DNA from: G963665925 sp963676345
GTDB lineage: Bacteria > Bacillota > Clostridia > Peptostreptococcales > Acidaminobacteraceae
Direction of reading: 5' to 3'
DNA: 64,000 bases
Assembly: GCA_963676345.2 (NCBI GenBank)
Contig: CAXXTS010000002.1
Span: 558,001 to 622,000 of the forward strand
A model generated the notes under the pieces. That model worked only from the letters and a program-made list of their open reading frames with translations. It was not told the origin of the DNA and ran no database searches. A program made the translations under genes and the position numbers. This document shows, piece after piece, positions 54,469-61,651 of the stretch (position 1 is its first letter; each line of letters opens with the position of its first letter).

Positions 54469-55824
54469 TTACTTAATGAACTTGTTCATTGCACTTTCAA
54501 TAATATCTAGACCAGCTACAAGTTGCTCGTCTGTGAGTACCAGTGGCATTAGGAAGCGAATTGCATTGCCTCTGATTGCTGCTTCTTGAAGAATTAGGCC
54601 GTTCTTTGCACAATCATCGATGATGGCTCTGTTTTCTTCTTTAGCAGGTTTCTTGGATTCTCTATCTTTAACAAACTCAACAGCCAGCATTGCGCCCAGT
54701 CCGCGCACATCGCCTACCATTTCGTAATTGTCTTTCCAAGCATCGAAACGTTTCATACAAATTTTATTGATTTCCATTGCGCGATCTGCCAGATTTTCGC
54801 GCTCCATAATTTCAATTGTCTTAAGAGATGCTGCTGCTGCAACTGGGTTACCACAGTATGTACCACCAACTTCACCCGGGTTGCAAGCGTCCATGATTTC
54901 TGCACGTGCTGTTACGGCACTCAGCGGAAGACCTGCTGCAATAGACTTGGCACTTGTCATAATATCTGGTGCTGCGCCCGCTTCTGCCCAGTAGTCACTT
55001 GCAAACATTTTACCTGTTCTGCAGTAGCCACTTTGTACTTCGTCTGCAATTAGCAGGATGCCGTACTCATCACAAACTTTTCTAAGTTCTTTTACATATT
55101 CTATCGGAACTGGCACAAATCCACCTTCACCAAGAACGGGCTCTACAACGATTGCTGCAATAGAATCAGCTGCACAGTGCTCTGTAAAGAATATGTTGAG
55201 TTTTTCCTTGTAGTATTCCATTGCCTGATCTTCATTTAGACCAAGTGGACGTCTGTACATGTAAGGGAACTCCATTTTTGAAACGCCACCTGGGAATGGA
55301 CCAATACCTGTCTTGTATGGCTCAACCTTAGAAGTCATTGCAAGTGTAAAAAGCGTTCTGCCGTGGAATCCATTATTGAATGTAACAATTTGGCTTCTAC
55401 CTGTGAAACGTCGTGCGAATTTAACTGCGTTTTCAAGACACTCTGCACCACTATTGGCAAAGAAAGTCTTCTTGCTGTCGCCTTTTACTGGGGCAATATC
55501 ACTGATTTTTTCAGATAGTTCAATGTACTCAGGATAATGAACAACGTTGATTTGTGCATGGAAATACTTGTCAAGTTGCTTCTTTGCTGCGTCAACAACT
55601 TCAGGATGGCAATGGCCTACGTTTAAAACGCCAATGCCGCCTACCCAGTCCATGAAAATGTTGCCGTCAAGGTCTTCAAACATTGCACCTTCACCGCGTT
55701 TGATAACTGTAGGTGCACTACAGCCAACACCACGTGGAAGCACTTGCTGTCTTTTTTCGATTACAGCTTGTGACAGGGGTCCCGGCAAAGCTGTGTTAAT
55801 TTGAGGCAGTTTTTTTCCTAACAT
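54469..55824 (-). CDS. class III aminotransferase (4-aminobutyrate/diaminobutyrate type)
   Basis: The 451 aa PLP enzyme is a GabT-like class III aminotransferase. It has FANSGAECLENAVKFARR (PLP phosphate region, about residues 110-127), FNNGFHGRTL, IADEVQSGYCRTG with the conserved Asp, and the PLP lysine in TSAKSIAAGLPLSAV. It transfers the omega-amino group of GABA or a similar substrate to 2-oxoglutarate. Next to Asd and near a DoeA-like gene, 2,4-diaminobutyrate to aspartate semialdehyde (the DoeD reaction) is plausible. GGAGGACATATAT precedes the ATG; it is 24 bp after asd. Confidence 0.9.
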   Translation of the reverse strand: MLGKKLPQINTALPGPLSQAVIEKRQQVLPRGVGCSAPTVIKRGEGAMFEDLDGNIFMDWVGGIGVLNVGHCHPEVVDAAKKQLDKYFHAQINVVHYPEYIELSEKISDIAPVKGDSKKTFFANSGAECLENAVKFARRFTGRSQIVTFNNGFHGRTLFTLAMTSKVEPYKTGIGPFPGGVSKMEFPYMYRRPLGLNEDQAMEYYKEKLNIFFTEHCAADSIAAIVVEPVLGEGGFVPVPIEYVKELRKVCDEYGILLIADEVQSGYCRTGKMFASDYWAEAGAAPDIMTSAKSIAAGLPLSAVTARAEIMDACNPGEVGGTYCGNPVAAAASLKTIEIMERENLADRAMEINKICMKRFDAWKDNYEMVGDVRGLGAMLAVEFVKDRESKKPAKEENRAIIDDCAKNGLILQEAAIRGNAIRFLMPLVLTDEQLVAGLDIIESAMNKFIK

Positions 55825-55848
55825 ATATATGTCCTCCTTATTACATGA

Positions 55849-56844
55849 TTAAAGTTTATCTATAAGCAGTTCAGCAATTTGAACTGCATTCGCTGCCGCA
55901 CCTTTTCTTACATTGTCTGCAACAACCCACATGTTCAGGCCGCTTTCCAGACTAAAGTCTCTTCTGATACGTCCTATATAAACATCATTTGTCCCTACAG
56001 CATTTCGCGCTACCGGGTACAGATGATTTGAAACATCATCTTGAATAATAATGCCCTGTGACCCTTCCAGTGTCTTTTTCAGGTCATTGATATCAAAAGT
56101 GTCTTTAAACTCGACATTAATGCTTTCACTATGGCTGAATTTAACAGGGACACGTACAGCAGTTGCCGTAATTTTGAGCGTGTCATCACCCAGAATTTTC
56201 TTTGTCTCATCAATCATTTTCATCTCTTCTTTTGTGTAGTCATTCGGCATGAAAACGTCAATGTGCGGTAGACAGTTATCAACAATCGGATAAGGATAAA
56301 CCTTCATCAGGTCTTCACCTTTCAGTCCAGATTCGATCTCTTTAATACCATTGATGCCAGAACCTGAAACGGCTTGATATGTAGAGTACACAATACGCTT
56401 AATACCGTACTTGTCATAAAGCGGCTTCAGTGCAACAACAGCTTGAATTGTGGAACAGTTCGGATTGGCAATAATGCCGCGGTGCCAGTTCACATCTTGC
56501 GGATTCACCTCAGGCACAACCAGCGGCACTGTTGGGTCCATTCTCCAGGCACTGCTGTTGTCAACAACGACCGTTCCTTTCGATGCTGCAATTGGTGCAA
56601 ACTTCTCACTCACAGCGCCCCCCGCTGAGAACAATGCGATATCTATGCCTCTGTCAAATGAATGTTCATCCAGACCTTCAACCGTATAGGACTGGCCTTT
56701 ATATTCAACAACGGTTCCCGCTTCATCGGGATGCGCAAATAGATAGAGTTCGCTAATTGGAAAATCTTTTTCTGCTAAAACCTTAAGAAACGTCGTACCC
56801 ACCATACCCGTAGCGCCGACAATGGCGACTCTTAACTTTTTCAT
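55849..56844 (-). CDS. asd: aspartate-semialdehyde dehydrogenase
   Basis: The 331 aa protein has the NADP loop VAIVGATGMVGTTFL, the catalytic Cys in NPNCSTIQAVVAL (about residue 129) and the substrate-binding SGSGINGIKE and SHSESINVEF (His). It interconverts 4-aspartyl phosphate and aspartate semialdehyde with NADP(H) and phosphate. It is first in a two-gene unit with the aminotransferase. TGGGAGGT precedes the ATG. In this context it may work in the oxidative, phosphorylating direction. Confidence 0.94.
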   Translation of the reverse strand: MKKLRVAIVGATGMVGTTFLKVLAEKDFPISELYLFAHPDEAGTVVEYKGQSYTVEGLDEHSFDRGIDIALFSAGGAVSEKFAPIAASKGTVVVDNSSAWRMDPTVPLVVPEVNPQDVNWHRGIIANPNCSTIQAVVALKPLYDKYGIKRIVYSTYQAVSGSGINGIKEIESGLKGEDLMKVYPYPIVDNCLPHIDVFMPNDYTKEEMKMIDETKKILGDDTLKITATAVRVPVKFSHSESINVEFKDTFDINDLKKTLEGSQGIIIQDDVSNHLYPVARNAVGTNDVYIGRIRRDFSLESGLNMWVVADNVRKGAAANAVQIAELLIDKL

Positions 56845-57034
56845 TCTCTACCTCCCAGTAACTTTCATTTGCCATCAGATGACTGAATCGTCCTGATTTG
56901 ATACTTCAATTATCCATTGAAAAGAAGGCAAATTCTATTCCTCGTACTGTGTAATGCACCCCCTCAAACGGGGAATTTATGACCTCTTTTCAGGGCTTTT
57001 ATAGGGCCTGTCTTGGTCTTGAGATAAAAAACCG

Positions 57035-57074
57035 TACAACCTTGGAGCGCCCACAATAGCTTGACGCGCCATAT
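57035..57074. repeat. diverged fourth copy of the GCGCCATATA repeat
   Basis: Starts TACAACCTTGG and continues CACAATAGCTTGACGCGCCATATA. It stands directly before hairpin copy B, just as copy 3 stands before hairpin copy A. The sequence before it, AAAACCGTACAACC, matches CACCGTGCAACTTCC before copy 1. Confidence 0.75.
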
Positions 57075-57138
57075 AGAAATAAAAGAGTAAGACCTTCATT
57101 GTGTTAGCACAAAATGAAGGTCTTACTCTTTTATTTCT
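57075..57138. repeat. long perfect hairpin of the repeat element, copy B
   Basis: A 26-bp perfect stem (left arm AGAAATAAAAGAGTAAG..., right arm ending CTCTTTTATTTCT) closes a 12-nt loop GTGTTAGCACAA. It is followed by GCATTTCTTTGTCTTTT, nearly the same as after copy A. The stem sequence differs from copy A but pairing is complete. Confidence 0.88.
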
Positions 57139-57168
57139 GCATTTCTTTGTCTTTTTCACAAAGTAAAA

Positions 57169-57203
57169 CCAGTGCAGCCAAATCATTTCTGTTTGGGCAC
57201 TGG
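57169..57203 (-). terminator. terminator after D-2-hydroxyacid dehydrogenase gene
   Basis: CCAGTGC and CCAAA pair with TTTGG and GCACTGG; on the minus strand the stem is followed by TTTTAC, about 22 bp after the gene. Confidence 0.75.
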
Positions 57204-57224
57204 TCCTATATCCTACTTATCTTT

Positions 57225-58166
57225 TTATACATATGAAACGGCTTTATAATTGCCTTCCAAATGGTTTTTCACATTTAGGGCAGATAGCTTTCGCACATCA
57301 TACAGTGCTTCTTTTGAGTAAAACCCGGTATGTGGGGTGATAAGAACATCATCACGCCCTAAAAATGGGCTGTTATCATTAATGGGCTCTGTCTTTAATA
57401 CATCCAGTGCAGCCCCACAAATTGTGCCCTTGTTCAGTGCATTTAGAAGGGCCTCTTCATCTACAAGCCCCCCTCTAGAGGTATTGATAAAATAAGGTCT
57501 TTTTTTCATAGCATCAAATGCACTTTGATCAATCATATCTGCCGTTTTCTGGCTCAAGGGTTTATGAACAGAAATGATGTCTGAGTCGGCATAGACCTGT
57601 TCAAGTGATGCAGACTTAACCCCTAGTGCATTTAAAAGGTCATCCGACACAGAGGTGTATGCCAAAACGGTCATTCCAAAGGCCCTTGCTCTTTTAGCAG
57701 TTTCTTGGGCGATGCTTCCAAATCCAACAAGCCCTAGTGTCTGATCAGACAGGCGGACGATATTCAAGTTTTCAACACCAGGCCATCCACTTTCCTGACC
57801 AATCCGGGCTGACTCAACCAGTTTTCTATTGTAGCTCAAAATCATGCTCATAACCTGGGTTGCCACTTCCTCTGTACAGTACTGCTTAACATTGGCAACG
57901 GCTATTCCCTTTGATTTTGCATATTCCACATTAATATTGTCATATCCTGTTGCTGAATTGGATATGATTTTACAATTTTTCAGTGCATCAATAACCCTAG
58001 GGGTCACAGGGGCATATTCACAAAGAATTCCATCGGCATCATGACACAGCTCAATGACCGACTCCTCCGTTTTGCAGTCCCCGTAAACAAGCTCTACGTC
58101 CCCCGGTAAATAAGTCCGCTCAACATCAATATTCCCCCAGCTGGCGTCCGCAATGACTATTTTCAT
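57225..58166 (-). CDS. D-2-hydroxyacid dehydrogenase family protein
   Basis: The 313 aa NAD-dependent enzyme has the Rossmann motif GLVGFGSIAQETAKRARAFG (about residues 145-164), the Arg in INTSRGGLVDEEAL (about 229-242) and the catalytic His in ITPHTGFYS (about 282). Members reduce 2-oxo acids to D-2-hydroxy acids; the exact substrate is unknown. AAGGGGAAGC precedes the ATG. It is 51 bp after the LuxR-type gene and probably cotranscribed with it. Confidence 0.9.
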   Translation of the reverse strand: MKIVIADASWGNIDVERTYLPGDVELVYGDCKTEESVIELCHDADGILCEYAPVTPRVIDALKNCKIISNSATGYDNINVEYAKSKGIAVANVKQYCTEEVATQVMSMILSYNRKLVESARIGQESGWPGVENLNIVRLSDQTLGLVGFGSIAQETAKRARAFGMTVLAYTSVSDDLLNALGVKSASLEQVYADSDIISVHKPLSQKTADMIDQSAFDAMKKRPYFINTSRGGLVDEEALLNALNKGTICGAALDVLKTEPINDNSPFLGRDDVLITPHTGFYSKEALYDVRKLSALNVKNHLEGNYKAVSYV

Positions 58167-58217
58167 AATTGCTTCCCCTTCTTTTAATGTCTTCTCTAAA
58201 GTGTCCTATGATAAAGC

Positions 58218-59297
58218 CTACATTGCAATTTTAGACACAATCGCAGTTCGACTGCTTACATTCAACTTTCTCGAAATATTCTTCATGTGTTCTTTAACCG
58301 TATATATGCTAATCCCAAGACGGGCTGCAATTTCTTTATTGCTAAGACCCTTGCTCAGAAGCTCTACTGTTTCACTTTCACGTGCTGTAAGATTATATTT
58401 TTCAAAATTATGATTGGTCATTTGGGTATTCTTTTTTAACCATGACTTGCTGAATATTTGAATGGTAAAGTAAGTTTCAATACTGTTGTTTGCCCCAACC
58501 ATTACCGTTGGCATGACTTCAATTAAATATGAGCCGATGGTCATTTCAGCTGCTTCATTGCGACTGAGTTTTCCAACCGTTTCAGGATTGTTTTCAATAA
58601 CGTTTTTAAACTCTTTCAGCATGCTGTCTACATAATACGTATCTGTAATTTCATAGCTGTATCGCAGAACCAGCTCGTTATTTTCTACCATTTCATAATT
58701 ACGGCTGATCAGCATATACCCGTAATTTAAGCTCTTAATGGACTTGTTAAACAGGGCAAGCTGCTTTTCCATTTCTCTGTTCTCACGAATAAGATGATAC
58801 TTGGATTGAATAATTTTACCTATATAGGATGCGATATTTTTCTCGCGATCTGTAAATATACTGCCACTTGTTCTAAATACCTTAATTTGAGTACCGTATG
58901 TACACACGATTATGGAGAGCTCATCACTGATTTCATGTCTTCGGTGAAACTCAAAATACCTGCTGTTTCGCCTTCTGTACGCGCTATCCGTATCGGAAAG
59001 GGCAATAATGTTTTCATAGTCCAAATTAAAGGCATTATCGCGTAGATAGTCAGAGGCCTTGTCGAATTTTTTTGAGTGCATTATGTAATCAGAAATCAGG
59101 TGCTCCTCTTTGTCAAAATAGAGTTCTCGAATCACTGGATAATTCTGTGGATCTACAAAACAAACGGTATCTGATGTGAAGATGTCTTTTACAATCTGCA
59201 CCATTTTCTGTCCGAAATCTGTCATCTCCATATCATTCATCGCGTAATGAAATCGCATTAGACATTTGTAATCGCTTTCATTTAAACTTATACTCAT
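58218..59297 (-). CDS. LuxR-type transcriptional regulator
   Basis: The 359 aa protein ends in a LuxR/GerE helix-turn-helix (LTARESETVELLSKGLSNKE, then ISIYTVKEHMKNI, about residues 298-355). The N-terminal about 290 residues are a non-recognised sensor, possibly GAF/PAS-like, with no membrane helix. GGAGGCGGCT precedes ATG at 59297. It heads a unit with a D-2-hydroxyacid dehydrogenase gene and has a sigma-54 promoter plus repeated palindromes upstream. Confidence 0.85.
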   Translation of the reverse strand: MSISLNESDYKCLMRFHYAMNDMEMTDFGQKMVQIVKDIFTSDTVCFVDPQNYPVIRELYFDKEEHLISDYIMHSKKFDKASDYLRDNAFNLDYENIIALSDTDSAYRRRNSRYFEFHRRHEISDELSIIVCTYGTQIKVFRTSGSIFTDREKNIASYIGKIIQSKYHLIRENREMEKQLALFNKSIKSLNYGYMLISRNYEMVENNELVLRYSYEITDTYYVDSMLKEFKNVIENNPETVGKLSRNEAAEMTIGSYLIEVMPTVMVGANNSIETYFTIQIFSKSWLKKNTQMTNHNFEKYNLTARESETVELLSKGLSNKEIAARLGISIYTVKEHMKNISRKLNVSSRTAIVSKIAM

Positions 59298-59405
59298 AGC
59301 CGCCTCCTTATTGTACACGTACACTTTCCATACCAAACATGTACGCCCAAACGCATAAACATCATGCGCACCAATTCTCCCCCTGAGCGAGCATCAATAT
59401 AAACT

Positions 59406-59422
59406 TGCAAGTATCATGCCAA
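59406..59422 (-). promoter_or_regulatory. sigma-54 promoter of luxR-type unit
   Basis: TTGGCATGATACTTGCA on the minus strand matches TGGCA-N6-TTGCA at the right -24/-12 spacing. It is about 110 bp before the regulator start codon. Confidence 0.75.
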
Positions 59423-59461
59423 TCAGAAAACGGCTAAAAATGGACATTATAAAAACTGCAG

Positions 59462-59577
59462 TTATCATTCTGATAATGAAATAATTAACAAACTCTTTTC
59501 AATTATCTGAAAATTTGATTTTACTGCAGTTTAAGTGTTTTTATCAATACGATAGTTGGATTATCAATTTGATAATC
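59462..59577. promoter_or_regulatory. TTATCA-N3-TGATAA operator repeats
   Basis: TTATCATTCTGATAA (59462-59476) and TTATCAATTTGATAA (59561-59575) are perfect 6-3-6 dyads; TTATCAATACGATAG (59541-59555) is an imperfect one exactly 20 bp from the last. They lie 40-155 bp upstream of the sigma-54 promoter at 59406 and fit binding sites of an activator. Confidence 0.6.
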
Positions 59578-59588
59578 TATATATGAAC

Positions 59589-60953
59589 TTATCTTGCAGC
59601 CAGCAATGTACCCTTTCCATAGTATTTTTCCCGTTCTTCCTTAGGAACCATGCGTCCGCCCGTCCCCCATGCCAAATGGGTTGCTTGGTCTAATTTACCG
59701 GATAGCTTCCACTTCTCAATATAGCCCATGCCACTTTCAGAAGCAAAAAGTGCAGGAATTCCAGCGATACCTGCAAATGCAGACGGTTCCATAAATATAT
59801 CCTCTTGGTCTTGAAGTGCCTTTAGCAAAACAAATAGAGTGTCATCATCTACTGTGTAATCTCCACTAATGAGCTTTTCCAGTGTTTTTCCTACAAATCC
59901 AGACGGTCTGCCAACTGCAAGTCCATCTGCCTCGGTTTTATTGTCAATGCCAAAATCTTGAACAGAAACTTGATCATGAGCGCCCGTCATAAGTCCAAGG
60001 AGCATGCATGGTGAATGGGTGGGTTCTGCAAAGAAACAGTGAACCGCATCACCAAATACGAGTTTAAGACCAAAAGCAACACCACCCGGTCCGCCCCCAA
60101 CGCCACATGGCAAGTAGACAAAGAGAGGTCTTTTTTCACTTACTTCAACAGACATGTCTGAGAGTTGGTCCTTAAGTCGATATGCTGCTACGGCGTAGCC
60201 TAAGAAAAGATTCTTAGAATTCTCATCATCAATAAAGTAGCTGGTCGGGTCACTGTCTGACTGCTTTCTGCCTTCTTCAACGGCTTTGCTGTAATCAGAA
60301 GCGTACTCAACAACACTTACCCCCTTCTCACGGAGCAGGTCTTTTTTCCACTGCTTAGCATCTGCTGACATATGCACATAAACTTTAAAGCCTAGTTTAG
60401 CACTCATAATACCAATGCTCAGCCCCAGATTACCCGTTGATCCAACTGCTATCGAATAATTTGAGTAAAAGTGTCTAAATGCGTCACTATCGATCTTTTT
60501 GTAATCGTCTTTATGAGAAAGCAGACCCTTTTCAATGGCTAAGTCTTCTGCATGTTTAAGCACTTCATAAATGCCACCGCGTGCTTTTATTGAGCCTGAA
60601 ATAGCCAGGTGACTGTCGCACTTTAGAAGCATCTGACCAGGAATCTTATTTTCATAATATGTACTGAGCCAGTTCTGCATGTTGCCTATGTGCTTAACAG
60701 GTGATTCGATAATGCCTCCTGTAGCTTCCGTTTCAGGAAAAACACTTTTTATGTATGGTGCAAACCGGTCTAGGCGCGCCTGGGCTTCTTTGACAGCCGC
60801 CTCTGTCAGCTCTATTTTTTCAAGTGCAGCCGCTGTAGTAAGCTGACCTGGATTGGTCCAGAATACCGGCTTTAAATCCATCACATCTCGCAGTTGAGAA
60901 TGCTCTGCAATCCAGGTATTTACTTGTTTTGAAAGTACATGCTCATTTTCCAT
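59589..60953 (-). CDS. dsdA: D-serine ammonia-lyase
   Basis: The 454 aa PLP enzyme deaminates D-serine to pyruvate and ammonia. It has the PLP lysine in SGSIKARGGIYE (about residue 122), GSTGNLGLSIG as phosphate-binding loop, and GVGGGPGGVAFG later, all typical of DsdA. GGAGGAATCATC precedes the ATG. It is a single gene, upstream of the luxR-type unit in the same direction. Confidence 0.93.
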   Translation of the reverse strand: MENEHVLSKQVNTWIAEHSQLRDVMDLKPVFWTNPGQLTTAAALEKIELTEAAVKEAQARLDRFAPYIKSVFPETEATGGIIESPVKHIGNMQNWLSTYYENKIPGQMLLKCDSHLAISGSIKARGGIYEVLKHAEDLAIEKGLLSHKDDYKKIDSDAFRHFYSNYSIAVGSTGNLGLSIGIMSAKLGFKVYVHMSADAKQWKKDLLREKGVSVVEYASDYSKAVEEGRKQSDSDPTSYFIDDENSKNLFLGYAVAAYRLKDQLSDMSVEVSEKRPLFVYLPCGVGGGPGGVAFGLKLVFGDAVHCFFAEPTHSPCMLLGLMTGAHDQVSVQDFGIDNKTEADGLAVGRPSGFVGKTLEKLISGDYTVDDDTLFVLLKALQDQEDIFMEPSAFAGIAGIPALFASESGMGYIEKWKLSGKLDQATHLAWGTGGRMVPKEEREKYYGKGTLLAAR

Positions 60954-61070
60954 GATGATTCCTCCAAACGATCAAATATACAGCCTGTTATAAAATGTTT
61001 AAGGGCTAATATCAGTTTAACGATAACGCGCTGGAATTACCATATCTTTTATAATAATATGCGGGTTCTT

Positions 61071-61097
61071 TCGAACCCGCCTGTAAGCTTTTTTGAA
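61071..61097 (+). repeat. repeated terminator-like hairpin, copy 2
   Basis: GCGGGTTC-TTTC-GAACCCGC, then CTGTAAGCTTTTTT. It is nearly identical to the hairpin at 42769-42803. The T run is on the plus strand, but no plus-strand gene lies upstream, so it may end a small RNA or antisense transcript. Confidence 0.65.
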
Positions 61098-61188
61098 GGA
61101 AGCGGGCCGTTAAAAACAGCTTTATCTAAAATAAACAGGTCTATGTCTCTTCATACTGGAAAATCATAGAGACTGATGAAAGTCAGCC

Positions 61189-61270
61189 ACTTCAAAAGGA
61201 AAGTATAGAAAAATCTCACGAACTGTCCGAGGAAGGCATTGTCATGAGATCTGTACTTTTCTTTTGAAGT
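61189..61270. repeat. 82-bp imperfect intergenic hairpin
   Basis: ACTTCAAAAG, AAAGTA and ATCTCA on the left pair with TGAGAT, TACTTT and CTTTTGAAGT on the right, with small internal loops. No T run follows. It lies between dsdA and ptsH with no coding frame. Confidence 0.6.
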
Positions 61271-61337
61271 TGCATGCGTTTCACAGTGCACTATGCTTCG
61301 TAGGTTTGAAGATTCATAGACCTGCTTTATCTTTTAG

Positions 61338-61364
61338 AGGGGCTGATTTTTGTAACAGCCCCTT
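61338..61364 (-). terminator. possible terminator after ptsH
   Basis: AGGGGCTG pairs with CAGCCCCT around a 10-nt loop, just downstream of ptsH; the T run is poor on the minus strand. Confidence 0.4.
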
Positions 61365-61379
61365 TGCAATCCTATTTCT

Positions 61380-61637
61380 TTAGTCCATCGTGCGAAGAAT
61401 TTCAAGCAGTTCTTCAGTTGCTGCTTCTTCATCTTCCCCATCAACTTGCAGTAAAATTTCAGTGCCTTTGGTCGCACCCATGCTCAGTAGACCCATAATG
61501 GACTTGGCATTGTACTTTTCGTTGTCCTTTAGAATGAATATCTCTGATTTATAGCTTGTAGCAGCCTTAACAAAAATACTTGCCGGTCTTGCGTGGAATC
61601 CAGTTTCATTTAATAGAACAAATTTAGTCTCTTTCAT
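61380..61637 (-). CDS. ptsH: PTS phosphocarrier protein HPr
   Basis: The 85 aa protein has the phospho-His site GFHARPA (His about residue 15) and the Ser-46 region AKSIMGLLSMG used by HPr kinase in Gram-positive bacteria. It passes phosphate from enzyme I to sugar-specific EII proteins. AGGAGGTAAATT precedes the ATG. It is the last gene of a fruA-ptsI-ptsH unit, 14 bp after ptsI. Confidence 0.95.
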   Translation of the reverse strand: MKETKFVLLNETGFHARPASIFVKAATSYKSEIFILKDNEKYNAKSIMGLLSMGATKGTEILLQVDGEDEEAATEELLEILRTMD

Positions 61638-61651
61638 AATTTACCTCCTCA

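Noticed and set aside
43022..56844. Ectoine biosynthesis instead of degradation
   Set aside because: An aspartokinase, Asd and aminotransferase could serve synthesis, but no ectA or ectC is present, while a hydrolase with DoeA motifs, a deacetylase and a TRAP importer are.
56927..56943. Weak sigma-54-like site upstream of asd (AGGAATAGAATTTGCC)
   Set aside because: Spacing is right, but the -24 box lacks TGG and TGGCAC identity; not strong enough to list.
54101..57138. Possible integron attC sites
   Set aside because: No integrase, no cassette-like gene order, and the GTTRRRY/RYYYAAC core pairs are not in the right places.
61035..61050. Sigma-54-like spacing upstream of dsdA
   Set aside because: Has GG and GC at the right distance, but GCGC instead of TTGC at -12.
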